A stretch of DNA of 64,000 nucleotides, taken from NCBI GenBank assembly GCA_036768485.1, contig JAVLUZ010000827.1:124001-188000 (forward strand), in the 5' to 3' direction. Under the pieces are notes generated by a model. It saw only the letters and a list, made by a program, of their open reading frames with translations, did no database searches and had not been told where the DNA came from. The stretch's first letter is position 1. Every line of letters starts with the position of its first letter. The translations under genes were made by a program, and so were the position numbers. This DNA is from Mermis nigrescens (Eukaryota > Nematoda > Enoplea > Mermithida > Mermithidae). This document shows positions 1 to 11,289 of this stretch, piece by piece.

Positions 1-27
1 CTTCCACCTTTCTTAAATCCGCCCCTG
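1..27. mobile_element. Right end of a hAT-like element cut by the window edge
   Basis: The first bases end in TTAAATCCGCCCCTG, the same terminus as the complete element at 38535-38981, which has an 8-bp target duplication. The left part is outside the window. Confidence 0.5.
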
Positions 28-317
28 GTAACATATTGATTTTACTGCGAGAAACAGCAATTAGCTTCGAATTTGTATGCGAATTTTGTTTCTCCCATTC
101 TCTCTACGAAGGCATACCATCAAAAATGCAAACACTCAAAAGCAGCAAATATGCATAATGTGGAAATGAAGGATTCGCGATAAGCATGGTATACACTTTT
201 CGTGCATGGTATACACTTTTCGTGGAAGTCATTATATACGTATGCATATTAAGCTCACTTTTTAGGTTTTTTCACGAACAGCAGAATGTCTGCTCCTCAT
301 CGGAAAAATCAGTTTCC

Positions 318-529
318 AGACATGTAATAGTAGACTGGGGAGGGTCCCCCACCCCTCTCCCCGATCAGAAAATTTTTGGCCTGCCCATTTTTGTAAAAAC
401 TAGCGATTTTTGGCCGTTTCTGACCGAAAATCGGAGGTCATTTACCCTCCCTCCCTCCGCCGCCCCACCTAAAAATGGCCGGGGACCCCCTTCCAAAATT
501 CTGAGCCGTTACATGTATGTCTGTATCAC
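318..529. mobile_element. Family D short hAT-like repeat
   Basis: Runs from CAGACATGTAATAG to GCCGTTACATGTATGTCTG, with inverted ends. The body (C-rich stretches, 'aaaaatggccggggac') recurs at 9850-10060, 11290-11515, 18716-19070, 24935-25345 and 50903-51093. Limits are approximate. The 122-codon open frame across it is repeat sequence, not a gene. Confidence 0.55.
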
Positions 530-903
530 TTTCATCAGTGAGTTTATGGAATAATTTAGTTGGATTAATCACAGTTTAACTACCATATGTTCATGCACAG
601 CACGGAGATGCAGGTTAGAGGGAGGTTGGAATGAGAAAATAAAGTTGACGCTTTTGAGTCAAAAGATCCCTAAAAAAGCTTAAAACAGCACATTTGCAAC
701 GATATTTCAAGAAAATCAAAATCTCAGTGGATAAGGGTAAAAAATTAGGGGGGGGGTCAAAAATATGGGGGTTATAGCAATAAAACCGGGGGAGGGGGGT
801 TGTAACTGTAGAGAGTTGAAACTCCCCAAACTCTGTCACTAGATCATGTATGTGCATTTCTTGCCCCAAAATTTCAGCAATCAACAAGGAATTTCAGTGC
901 TCA

Positions 904-976
904 CGTTGTAACACAGAACGACGTCGTATGTTTTGCACTGCTGTGTAAAAACATATGACGACGTCATACGTTATAA
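904..976. repeat. Foldback hairpin
   Basis: A near-palindrome. GAACGACGTCGTATGTTTT is answered by AAAACATATGACGACGTC after a short spacer, and the outer GTTGTAACAC matches GTTATAAC. It may be a tiny foldback transposon; no coding content. Confidence 0.55.
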
Positions 977-1113
977 CAAGACAAATCAATCCTTAAGAAA
1001 CATTTAAGGGATAATTGTTCCAATTTCGTGGCGAGAACTGTGTAATACCTATTTTTATGTTTTATTCAGAAATCTGAGACATAAGAGATAGATGAGAAAG
1101 AAAGCATAGGTAC

Positions 1114-1457
1114 CGGCAGGCTGTCCCAACCGCTGCCGCTAGTCACGTGACGATCGGCGTGACTTCCCCACTGACTATTGCCGCCGCTGGTCGACGCCGA
1201 GCGCTGCGCGACGGCCGGCGGCTGCTGACCGACGCCGCCGCCGCCCATCGCCGCCGACGACGAACTCCAGTACGGCCCGCCGCCTTTGTTTTCACCAGGT
1301 GTCAACATTTTATCGCGGCCGCCGCCGGCGGACGATTGCCACGACGGCGCGCCGACGCCGTCGTCCTTCATGCCGCCAGCGTCGACCCAACCCGACGACG
1401 CGCCGCCGCTGCTGCCGCCGCCGCCGGGATTCAAAGACCATTCTTTACTTTTGGCCT
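1114..1457 (-). CDS. GW182/TNRC6-like protein, third visible exon (gene continues off the left edge)
   Basis: Seen: the acceptor 'cttcttttag' at 1458-1467 opens a frame that takes up the one base left over from the previous exon (phase 1). It reads EAKSKEWSLNPGGGG and runs 114 codons to a GT at 1111-1113 (CCG|gtacct, a weak donor, phase 0). The residues are Gly/Ser/Ala-rich with spaced tryptophans (EWSL, GWVDAGG, SWQSS, YWSSS, QWGSH, GWDSLP). Family knowledge: GW182/TNRC6 proteins bind Argonaute through such W-containing patches and recruit deadenylases in microRNA silencing in cytoplasmic P-bodies. No UBA, PAM2 or RRM region is in the window; these would lie to the left. The exon is very GC- and CpG-rich compared with its surroundings. 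Another Gly/Trp-rich protein cannot be excluded. Confidence 0.65.
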
Positions 1458-3959
1458 CTAAAAGAAGCGCGCGCAGCGTTCCGCTAGTACGTAAAACATA
1501 TATAATCTTTGTTTTGTTGCATTAAATGATAAATCAAAATTAAAATAAAAAATTGAACTAAATTAAAACGTACACTAAATTATGCGGTTTTATTGTGTTT
1601 TTTTCTGATGAAAGACAGTCTAACCATAAATGCGCAGCTTGGCCGATCGGGGACGGGGGTCAGCCGGTCTGAGGAGGGGTCAAAAATCGAGTTCTTTTGG
1701 GCCAAAATGACCTCAAAACTGGCATAAGCGCTAAAATAGCGTTAAAACTACATACGTTATTACAGAGTTTTTGGTCATTTTGAAGCACTTTTGAAGAAAT
1801 TTTTCTCTCATCGATTTATGACATTCATGTTGCCTCATTTTCACCTCAGGTCTGGAACCCCAAATTCCCTATCTCTGTGTTGGTGGTGGTACTACAGAAT
1901 TTCCGATATTTCCAAAAAATAAGAGACTAAGCTCTTTTACGCATTTACAGCGATTTTAAAACTTAAAAGTACGCATTAATTTTTAGCTAGTCATTTATAA
2001 GCCAATATTGTTCATACGAAAATTCTGAAGGCTCTACAAAACTACATTCTAAACTTAACACTATCAAACAATTACTTTGCTGACGACCTCGCCTATTTGT
2101 ACGCATTTTTGTATTTTGATTTATTAACTCGTTTTTTGACTTTTTGCGTTCCTGTGATTTTCTTCCTCTCTATTTAACCCACACAAATATTTTACGATTA
2201 TTTATTTCGCGCCTTTTCGCTTTTTTACTACCCAAATAAATACTGTGACGTAATAAAGACTATACGAGATGAGTATGTAGGTATATTGTTTTACTTTTCG
2301 TCCTGGAGCACAGCGACTACCAGTCTCATACTGCCCACTCAACAGAAATATTTCGATTAATGTACAACCCGGCCAATGTATAAATGCATAAACATACCTC
2401 GAAGCACGGTAACTACAGTAATCTGACGCCTTGTAAAGTGCAAACGAGCTTACTTTAAAAAAGCTAGTAATGCGCCAGCTTAAAATGCATAAATTATAGA
2501 TATCTGTCATCGCATGTTTCTGCCCTTTTTGATACCGATTTCATTTGCCTTTCCTGACGAAATTTTTATAGTATTTGAACGCTGGAGTTCTGATCCTTCT
2601 TTTAAAAAAGACCGAGCGATACTTTTTGCATTTATTTCAGATATTTATGTGTAATTAATTAGCCTACCGTTCAGAGTTGATTGCTCAGTCAAATGAACAA
2701 GGTGAATGTTTACAATATAAGATACCATGAAGATCGCCGAGTATAGTTAAGTTCAATGCGAGGAGTTAGCTAGCAGAGATCTATATTTTTCAATGTTATC
2801 GAGCAAAATACCTATATAATCAAATCATCTAACAAAAAGGATCATTTAAGGTATCTTACGAAAAATATTTACGCCATCGTCCCCTCTAATTTTATATTCT
2901 TCCCGTAAAACACATACGAAAACTCTAGGCTTGTCCATCAACGCAAAATGCCCCTAAACAGTGTTGCTGGTGTTGAAATGGCAAATCACTTGCTGACTAA
3001 ACGCTTTAAAACTAATATGATTCAATCTCCCGAATAAAATTTGATCTTTAACCTACTTTTGCATCTTGTCTTAGAGCTCTATTGAGAAGGTAAGCTAATT
3101 TCAAGCTATTGTATAGAGAAATTTTGATCTTCAACCAATCTCAGTTTTTAACATTTACCTTATTCTCCCAAACTAGAACAAAAAGTACCCGAGTTCACGG
3201 TTTCTGATCGATTTCAAAAATTTTTGGGAAAAGCTAAGATTTTAGTCCGCGTTTGGCCTAAATTTAGTCTTTTTTCCCAAAAAAAACTTGGTTGCTTCTC
3301 AGTCAAAGTCCGGAATCGAACACCCATGTGCATGTCTATCACTGTTTTAGCCTTTATACCAGTTTTTCAGGTCATTTTGGCCTAAAAAACCTGAATTTTT
3401 AGCCCCTGCCTCAGATCGACCACGCTCTGCATCTATGGTCAGGGACTATGCATGCACAGCATGGGAATTCCCAGGGATGGGGTGAAATGTTAAAGTGTCC
3501 TTTTGGGCCTAAAAATAGTGGGTAAGCACCAAACGAAATTCGTTTTTCGGCATTTCTGACGATGCTCTATCTTTCTAAAGCATAAACACAAGAAAATTTC
3601 GAAAAGAAACAAAAAAGTCGAATAAGTTGAACAAAATGTAGTTAAAACGTGAGTATACGGCGCGAAGGACCAATAATTTGACACTTTCGAGCAAATAGAT
3701 TGCTAAAACGCTCAAAGGAGACCTTCTTGCGAATTTCCAAGAAATTTTTGGAAACTTCTAAAAAATCACGAATTCTGAGGGGGTTTTAAAAATTTCTGCA
3801 GGAGGGGAGAGTGAAAATTCTTCTAGGGGAGGGTAATACCCCCAAACCCCCCATGATCATGTCTGTCAGGGACCAATCTCGCAGGTTCCAGGGAAGTCAA
3901 TTGACCCTGAAAGACCTGAGCGTGCCCAAGCATGTTGTTTGTATACTTGCATCTCTCAC
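1458..3959 (-). other. Intron of the GW182-like gene
   Basis: 2.5 kb. The part nearest 1630-1880 and a second stretch at about 3170-3440 belong to family G, which also occurs at 26300-26700 and 40500-40740 ('gaccgacctg...cattttggcc'). 1900-3160 is AT-rich unique-looking sequence in which I see no exon. 3425-3860 is a family B repeat. Confidence 0.5.
3425..3860 (+). mobile_element. Family B hAT-like repeat
   Basis: Starts near 'catgcacagcatgggaattc', holds the family core 'tctgacgatgctctatctttct', and ends in C-rich sequence before 'catgatcatgtctg'. The same body recurs at 5965-6350, 13960-14240, 19660-20040, 20840-21080, 22588-22845, 25436-25835 and 56985-57300. Ends here are approximate. 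Confidence 0.5.
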
Positions 3960-4134
3960 CATTATTGCCACCCCATGGTGTCCCTTGATCGATAGTCTGA
4001 TTGCCCCAACCACTGGACACAGCACCGGTCGTGTCATAACTGCCTGATTTAGTTCGACCCGTTGCTTGTACATTTTTACTAGCTATCTGTGACCAGCTGC
4101 TATTGTGCGTTGCACCGGCATTTGCACTTTCCCA
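3960..4134 (-). CDS. GW182/TNRC6-like protein, second visible exon
   Basis: Seen: the acceptor 'ttatgttctttcag' ends at 4135 and opens directly on TGG (phase 0), matching the phase-0 donor of the exon at 7724. The frame gives 58 codons, starting WESANAGATHNSSW, with SWSQ, GWGNQ and PWGGNN patches. It ends with one extra base at a strong donor (AATG|gtgaga), matching the phase-1 acceptor of the next exon. This phase chain across three exons is the best evidence that they form one gene. Unlike its two neighbours, this exon is not GC-rich and has many A/T third positions. Function is as for the other exons: Argonaute binding by Trp/Gly patches is inferred from composition. Confidence 0.68.
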
Positions 4135-4481
4135 CTGAAAGAACATAATTATATACAGAGTAGTATATACTACAAAATAAGAATGGGGCTTTATGCACAA
4201 ATAGATAAATAACAAATAATTTAAAATATCTAAATCTCGACTTGTCAATTCAAATGTATTGTTCATCCATGCTATAAGGCAGAGGACAGGAAAAAACGGA
4301 ATCAAATTTTGCTCAGATTACGTAGGTAATTACTCTTTCATTTTTATTCTTTATGTGTTAAAGTTGAGCAAACCTGTTACTTTTATCAAATGCAATTGAG
4401 AAGGTCACCTCCTCATTTGATACCAATCTGAAATCTACGTCGTGAAATGATGATACACAAAAACAAATTCATAGTACAAAG

Positions 4482-5189
4482 TAGAGCTGTGCCCGGGCCA
4501 GGCCCCGGCCCAGGGGCTTAGGCCCCGGCCCCGGGCCGGGGCCAGTGTTAGAGTTGATTATAATGTAGAAAATTGATGTTTTGGGCAGATTTACCTTCAA
4601 GCTCAATTTCAAGCAACACCACAGATCTTGCTAATTCAAATCTTTATTTCATTATGTCAGATTGATGCAAATTTCTAATTAATAATCAAAATTGACACAT
4701 TTTAAATTGCAATTCATATATACGAGCATTTCCAGCTTGCTTGGTAGCAGACAGCTACGTCTATCAGAACAAACAGCGCCGCTTTTGCTAAATAACCGTT
4801 TCACAAAGTGCCTAATAATATATGGTAGGGCGAAAAAACACCGTTTTCTTGCGTTTCTCAATGAGAGCTATCCATTGGCATCAAAAAAATCGCAGAAAAA
4901 ACAAAAAATTCTTAAAATCAATTTCTGGAAGTCTAGCGGATTTTTTTCGGGGGAGAGAGAATGTGAATTCTGTGGGTTCTAGAACCCCCAGACCTCCCGA
5001 TGCCCATGTTTGGTTATATCTTGTAATTCTAACAAATATTAACGCTTGACGCGCATATCTACAAGCAAGAATATATACATAGGTATAAGGGGTAGGGTAG
5101 GGTCGTACGATGAGCACGGTAAAGCACGCTTTTCTTGGCCCCGGCCAGGCCCCGGCACCGGCAAAAAAGGCGGCCCCGGCACAGCTCTA
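4482..5189. mobile_element. hAT-like element with TAGAGCTGTGCC ends
   Basis: Inverted ends TAGAGCTGTGCCCGGG and CCGGCACAGCTCTA are flanked by a perfect 8-bp duplication GTACAAAG (4474-4481 and 5190-5197). The ends are dense in GGCCCCGG. The interior includes a family A fragment (about 4815-5005). It sits in the GW182-like intron. No transposase is visible, so it is non-autonomous. Confidence 0.85.
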
Positions 5190-5694
5190 GTACAAAGCAT
5201 GTCGGCATAAATAAATGTAAGCAAGCATAAACAGCCAGCCAGTGACAATTGTCTGCGAATTGAAAGTTTGTTTTCATTGCTTACATTCATATTGATTTTT
5301 TATTGTTTATGTTCAGTTTATTGTTTAAATTCAAATTCATTTTTCTTGTTTGTGTAAGTTTCCACCTTCAATTATAGTAAACCTTTTCCTTCATAATTCA
5401 CGTTCACGCACACGAGTGCAAAAAACACTACAGAATAACAAGCGTCCGTTTTCAGGAATCGGTCATATTCAATCAGCTTCGATTTACGAATTATCATTAG
5501 CCATATCCAAAAGCAGTTTTTTGTACGAGCTATTTGTACATGTGTACAAAAATATCTACTAGCAAAATTTTTTGTACACATTTCAGATATAATCTTGAAC
5601 CCACTTTCTAAAATGAATACACGATGCCAGCGCATGATCTACGACCCAAATGCTATCTAACACAAAGTGAATTGACCATAAATTACGTCAATAA

Positions 5695-5973
5695 TATAGT
5701 CTGCCGGTAAACATCGAAATTATTAAGATTTTCCAGCTGAACCCTCATTCTACTAGACTCCGACAGCTAAAATTGATAATTTGTGATACAGAATCAGAAA
5801 TGGTACGGCTGCTTGAGCGCTGTTGTCGTATGCTAATAGAGCGACATTGCAAACATAAAGAAAAAGGAGCTAATTTTGTTACAAAACGACAGGATACAAT
5901 GGAGTTGCCACACATATCCTATTCTCAGCGTAAAACTTTTGGACAAACAGAAAAGAAAGATGACCATACATGA
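5695..5973 (+). CDS. Unrecognised open frame, possibly an exon or gene remnant
   Basis: After a TAA at 5692-5694 the plus frame is open for about 92 codons. Its composition is protein-like and charged, e.g. ESEMVRLLERCCRMLIERH, with Cys/His (CC, HCKH) but no spacing I recognise as a zinc finger. A family B element (5965-6350) inserted at its 3' end. If that insert and one target copy are removed, the frame reads a few codons on (DDQYV) to TAA. It lies antisense in the GW182-like intron. 'atatag' just before TCTGCC could be an acceptor. I do not recognise a family; it may be a transposon remnant or chance. Confidence 0.25.
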   Translation, partial: YSLPVNIEIIKIFQLNPHSTRLRQLKLIICDTESEMVRLLERCCRMLIERHCKHKEKGANFVTKRQDTMELPHISYSQRKTFGQTEKKDDHT

Positions 5974-6350
5974 TCTTGGGGCGAGGGAGTTTAAGGGGGA
6001 GGGTTTCAACCCCCCCACTTTTCACCACCCCCAGAATTTGCGATTTATTGAAAGTTTCCAGAAATTTGCTGAAAATTCGTAGAAAAGGTGCTGTTTGAAG
6101 CGTTTTAGCTATCTATTTGCTCGAAAATGCTACATTGCCCATAGTACTCATGTCTTGACTATATTTTGTTAAATTTATTTGACTTTTTCTTCAAAATTTT
6201 ATTCAAGTTTTCATTATGTTCTAGGAAAATAGAGCATCGTCAGAAACGCAAAAAACGATGTTTTTGACGCGTATCCACCATTTTTTGGCCCAAAAAGGGG
6301 ACTTTAGAATTCCAACAACCCCCCCCGAATTCCCATGCTCTGCATGTCTG
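5965..6350 (-). mobile_element. Family B hAT-like element, complete
   Basis: Runs from CATACATGATCTTG to GCATGTCTG. It is flanked by AAGATGAC (5957-5964) and TAGATGAC (6351-6358), 7 of 8 bases equal, which supports a hAT-type 8-bp duplication. It contains the family core 'gatagctaaaacgcttaaa' in reverse and the 'tctagaaagatagagc' segment. Confidence 0.7.
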
Positions 6351-6664
6351 TAGATGACCAATACGTTTAAGACTGTGCAAAGATTGATTGTGATGTGTTT
6401 AAACCGCGCGCTTGGGACCAAGTAAACAATAATTTATTACGATATTTGGCGCTGAAAAGTTCTCGAATTTCGCTGAAAAAAATGTACCTAAGTGAGGAGC
6501 CTTAAAATTATTATAATTTCTTCGCACGTGTCACAAAAACCGCTCCAAAAATCTTTATACCTACGAAATCTTCTTCCCGTATAAAATAAAATCATACCAA
6601 CAAGTGGGTATGCACAGCATGGAAATTCTGGAAGAAAGGGGGAAGTGATGGTAAAGCCGAAAAT

Positions 6665-7375
6665 TTCCTCTGAAGTACACCTGGACAATAGCCTATCCTA
6701 GCCCAACTATGGAACGGTCTGACACGAAAGCTGGACGGGCAGAAGAGTCCACTTGGATGGGGTAATTTCAAAAAAATGAGAGAAAACGGTAAAAAAATCA
6801 AACGGAATTGTCTTTTTAGCCTCTTTTAAAGCCAAAATAGGGGACCAATCATCTTTGAGAGTCCATAGTTGGACGGGCTAAAGCTTTGGCTTTTGCTCAG
6901 GTATCCTCTAAAAACATATATAGGTGAACAAGGTGGAACTTTCAAAGGTAAGGGGGGTGAAAACCGAAAATCGGTTGAAAGCTATGTGCTTTGTAAAAAG
7001 GGTTCTATAACGAAAAACGATGGTATCGCTTTAAAACAACCGTTTTTGAGCATTTTCAGCAAATAAATAGCCTTTTGTATACTCACAAACATAGCTATAT
7101 AGCCTTTTTGGACTAAGCATAGCTAATTAGCCCTTTTGGGACTGAGACGTTGATAAAATAGGTATATATCCTTTTAAAACCACAACTATATAGCATTTCT
7201 GAGCTCAAAAAAGACTATATAGCTAGTTTTCTGAGTCCAAAAAGGCTATATAGCTAATTTCCTAGGCCCAAAAAGGCTATATAGCAATGGTTTTTCGACC
7301 AAAATCGTTGTATAGCTATCAGTTTTTCAAAGCTCAGGGGAAGTAATACACCCCTCGCCACCCCTCGTGCTCATG
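6665..7375. repeat. Family J copy followed by a family E array
   Basis: 6665-6905 matches the element at 28384-28877 (ends 'cctggacaatagcc' and 'ggcttttgctcagg', with internal 'gttggacgggct'). 6930-7375 is a family E repeat with multiple units of about 35-40 bp containing 'ctatatagc'. The same array occurs at 11600-11930 and 20085-20380. Confidence 0.55.
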
Positions 7376-7723
7376 TGTGTCTAAAAAGCTTCTTTGAGGC
7401 TCTGAAACGATGGAGGCCTATGCATCAAAAACACAATTTCTAATATTTATGACGATGCTTTCTTTTAAAAAGATGAAAACATTTTAAAGAATATCAAAAA
7501 AATAAGAAAAATTCGAGCGAATTGAACAAAATGTAATCAAAAAATGTATAATGCGAAGCGCCGAAAATCTGACACTTTTGAGCCAACGGATCGCTAAAAC
7601 GCTTTAAACGGCACTTTTTATATGATTTTTTAAAAAATCAAAAATGCTGGGGAGGGCGAAAACTTGTACGGAACCTCTCAACTTACATGATTATGTAAGT
7701 CAGCGAGGATAGATAATTGTTAC

Positions 7724-8165
7724 CTGCGACGCCGTTGGCGGTCCTCCGGGATTAGACGCACCGTTCCACGAAGCGGTTCCGTGGCTGGCGTTAGCCGGAT
7801 GCTGTTGAGACGGATGAACGGCGCTCCAGCCGCCGGCCGGCGCCGCCAACACCGGATTGCCGCCGGACTGCTGCTGTTCTCCCCAGCCGTTCGACGTCGG
7901 CCCGTTCTTGATCACCGGCGCCGACGTCGGAGCCGCCCACGACGGCGGCTTGCCGTTCAACGACGCGCCCCAGGCGCCCGCTCCGCCCATCGCCGCCGCC
8001 GTCCGCTGTTGCGCCGACGGCGGCATGCCGACGCCACCGCCCCAAAGACTGGCGCCGGCCGACGCCGTTGTCGACGACGCGACGCCGAACGACCCGTCCG
8101 GATGACCGACCGGCGCGCCGACCAACGTCGGTTCGGTCGGTTGATCCCACATGATTTTTTGATGA
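7724..8165 (-). CDS. GW182/TNRC6-like protein, first visible exon (possible start of the protein)
   Basis: Seen: 147 codons rich in Gly, Ala, Ser and Pro, with seven tryptophans in patches such as LWGGGVG, AWGAS, GWGEQQ, GWSAV and SWNGAS. It ends at the donor TCGCAG|gtaaca (phase 0), which joins in frame to the exon at 4134. Its 5' limit is either the acceptor 'attacttcag' (exon from 8165) or an initiating ATG at 8150-8152 (MWDQPTEPTLVG), with CCAAT- and TATA-like boxes 120-180 bp upstream. Insect GW182 proteins usually begin further N-terminal, so an earlier exon may exist beyond 8165; I could not find one. Very GC/CpG-rich. Role inferred: Argonaute-binding scaffold in microRNA silencing. 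Confidence 0.66.
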
Positions 8166-8264
8166 CTGAAGTAATCGATTATGCCAATAAGTTCAACTTA
8201 GTGATTCGTGGCCGGAAATTATATCCGACTTGAAAAATACAATTATCGTCTCGTCGTATGCAGT

Positions 8265-8330
8265 GCGCAGACTAAATTGGCGCTTCTAGTGTTTTTAAAA
8301 GGAACTGCATAAGTGGCCGCTGATTGGCCA
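8265..8330 (-). promoter_or_regulatory. Possible promoter of the GW182-like gene
   Basis: On the minus strand a CCAAT box (CTGGCCAATCAGCGG, core at 8323-8327) lies about 25 bp upstream of a TATA-like TTTTAAAAA (8292-8300). Both lie 140-180 bp before the ATG at 8152. Spacing suits a start site near 8265. This is motif evidence only. Confidence 0.28.
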
Positions 8331-8334
8331 GTTC

Positions 8335-8939
8335 GAAAGGCGATGGAGAATGCTTGGCAACAATGACGAGTGAATTAAGAATATACAAAGTAAACGAACC
8401 GCACCGAAGAGGTCACGCGGTGTAATTGGTTTGAGCTTTTGTTCAACAGAATCTGAAAAACACCAGTAATCAGGCGGGAAAAATGACATAAGTTACAAAC
8501 GACACGAGGTATTACAATGGATGATCTTAAATTAACACATCGGGTTATATAATTAAACCAAAAACAAATACGGAAAAAACGATTAAGTGCAAGCTTTATT
8601 ACAATGCTTCAAATGACGGTTTTGTTATGTATGACTTACTTGTGTTAATTTTACGAAGTAGGCGAACAAGGACTTAAGCAATCAAAATACAGCAGATAAA
8701 AACACAGATGCACACAAGCTTAATATAACCATAAAACCACAAGACAGATGCACACAAGCGTTATATGACCATAAAAACATAAGTATAGCACACATAGCCA
8801 AGCGCGAATTTAAGGGGTCACAAAGGCTGCCGTCAATACAGTAGCAATGTTTTTTTGTTAGGAAAACTTCACTATTTGTTTGTGCAATGAAAAATCGGTC
8901 AAAAACCGCTTTACTTTGTGTACAAACTTCGCTCCAAAA
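8335..8939. other. No gene seen
   Basis: AT-rich sequence. There is a short near-duplicate ('acagatgcacacaagctt' near 8705 and again near 8743). No exon with good splice sites was recognised. Confidence 0.4.
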
Positions 8940-9400
8940 AACTTTATACGACACAATTTTTCTTGTATTCGGCAAAGATTTTTACCGATGTACAAAGACT
9001 TTACGGCACCGCCTTTGCACATGTACAAAGATTTTTGGGAAGACGAAAAGTGTAAAAAGGTCTAAAATTTCAAGAAATTTCCGGTTCGCGCCCAAATGAG
9101 TAATTGTCTGTCCTTCATATCGTTATAATGGCGATGCATTTAGAATGAAAAAATGTCAAATTTTCCGGCGCTTTGCGCCGTTTTAAGACAATTTTTACTC
9201 ATTTTTGGTGTCAGAATCCCAAAAATTAGACAAGATACACTGTCAGTGGTCAAAAACCCTATTTTACCACACTAACATAGCTATTGTATCACATTATAGC
9301 ACCCAAAAATTTGCGTGTACAAAATGTACACAGACTTTTGGGGACCTTTTTGTAGATGTACAAACGGACGTTGTACAAAAAACACTAGTACGAGCCTCAA
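8940..9400 (+). mobile_element. Family C hAT-like repeat
   Basis: Starts 'cttgtattcggcaaag', carries the repeated 'gtacaaagac' and 'tgtacaaa' segments, and ends 'ttgtacaaaaaacact'. It is the same structure as the complete copy at 27612-28341. 'TACGA' on both sides is a weak remnant of a target duplication. Confidence 0.6.
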
Positions 9401-9439
9401 AATCTCTGTCTCGTACAAAAACGGTGATATTGGGCCACA

Positions 9440-11240
9440 ATTAACGAGATAAAGAATAGATTGCATTTATTTTTTACGTTTGTTAACCACAATTTGTTAG
9501 TTAATTTCTCAAATATATTTCTGGCTGTCTGTAAGCAATGATCTCTGCGCCATATTTTTCATATATGCATTGATTTATTTTTATATAATTTTATTTTCTA
9601 CACTTCGCGCCAAATAAGTTTACTGCTCCAAGTCAATGATACAAAGGATAGAATAAATATTGATCATCTCCAGTCATCCTTCAGCTTAAATTTCAACGAA
9701 TATGCATCGCTATATGCAAAATAACGGAAGAAACGTGTTCGGATAAATGAATTGAACAGTCTATTGCTCTAAAAATAAGTATGGTTTTTAAGTTATGCTG
9801 TTAGACGGTATTTGACGCTTTTTCATGGATCAAGCTATCGGTCTCGGTCCAAAATGGCCTGGGGCATAGCTCGAAATTTTGAGGGTCCCGGCCTTTTTTT
9901 GGAGGGGGCGGGATAAATGACCTCCAATCTTTGACCAAAAACGGCCAGAAAATTCGATTTCTTTCAAAAATCGGGGGAGGGGGTCAAAACTTTTCTGGCT
10001 CGTTAAGGGGCTGGGACGTCCGACTTTGGCTGGGGGAACTTCCATCCACCTATTACATGTATGCCTGAGAGTATGCTTCTCATAAGTCCTGGTACAGGGA
10101 TGCCACCATATCCCTCAGTGTACATGTGTGATCACGAACATGATTAGTGATACTAAGAGACTATTTTTTTGATAAGAGAAGAGATAATAAAACCAAAAAT
10201 TTTGCTTCTTAATATTAATTATAACTGTAGAATGTCATATAAAGTCCATTCAATTTATGCATCCTTCGCGCTATATCATCATTCGTAAATTTTGACCCTT
10301 TGATCCTTCCGGCTCTCTTCTATAATTATATCCAAACCTGCACGCTGGAAGGGGTATAAGGAGGGTGTCCATCATAGGTGCACAAGGACAGAGTCGGCAG
10401 GGGGCAGGGTGAAATTCCAAAAATCCGAAACAGTAAATTTAATGTTCACGACTTTTTTGCTGTTTTAACGATCAAAATAGTCAAAATAGCCTATAAAACG
10501 TTTTTTCGTGGTAATGTAGCATTTTAAGGCATTTATAGTTCATTTTAAATGCATTTCATAACTTTTAACACTAAAAAATGTAAAATTTACCGATTTTGGG
10601 CGCTTTTTGAGTAACAAGTTCTGAAAAATACTAATCTGGCGCGAAGCGCCGGAAAAATTTGGACGTTTTTACTGCTTTTAACCTCGTTTCATCAGCTCAA
10701 AATCGCCGGACAGTATATATGTGTTTGGCTGACCCTTCAGAGGGAATAATACCCCCTCACCCCCTATATGCACGAAATCCAGGAATGGCCATACAGTGAA
10801 TTGTTGTCATTGTTTTTGTACAAGGACAAAGATGGTCTCCGAAAGCCACTGTACATTCAGTGAACGGAATTATAAAAAAACTAAAATAACAGCACCTTAT
10901 GTGCTGTAAACTGGGTTTTTTGATTCTTAATTAGTGAAATTTAGCCGATCTATAAGTTTCCAGAAATGAAGAATACAAAAAGAATTTATTTTCGAATCGA
11001 AACCTACTGCTTGAAATATCAAAAAACGTCAAACGACCTTCTAAAACTTTAATTTCAAGTGCATATACTCATTTTTCGAGCAGTAGACAAATCAATCAAT
11101 TCATTCAGATACTTTTCTTCTATCGTTTTATATATTTGATGTTATAGGTCATTCAATCGCCCTTACTCTTATTTACGTTCATGCAAATCTAGCCATAAAT
11201 ATATTCATGAAGAATAAAATATAACGAATCCAGTACCAAA
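9440..11240. other. Repeat-rich stretch without genes
   Basis: 9440-9830 shows nothing. 9850-10060 is a family D copy in reverse. 10370-10790 holds another C/G-run repeat starting 'cataggtgcacaaggacag' and including the 'ggcgcgaagcgccgg' motif common to several families. 10800-11240 is AT-rich with no exon seen. Confidence 0.45.
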
Positions 11241-11289
11241 ATTTGACATCAAATAACACAATTACTCATCTACCTCCCCCTCCCCCAGG

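Noticed and set aside
7781..8233. Arg-rich frames on the plus strand at 1147-1461 and 7781-8233
   Set aside because: Shadows of the GC-rich GW182-like exons. Only the minus frames have matching splice phases.
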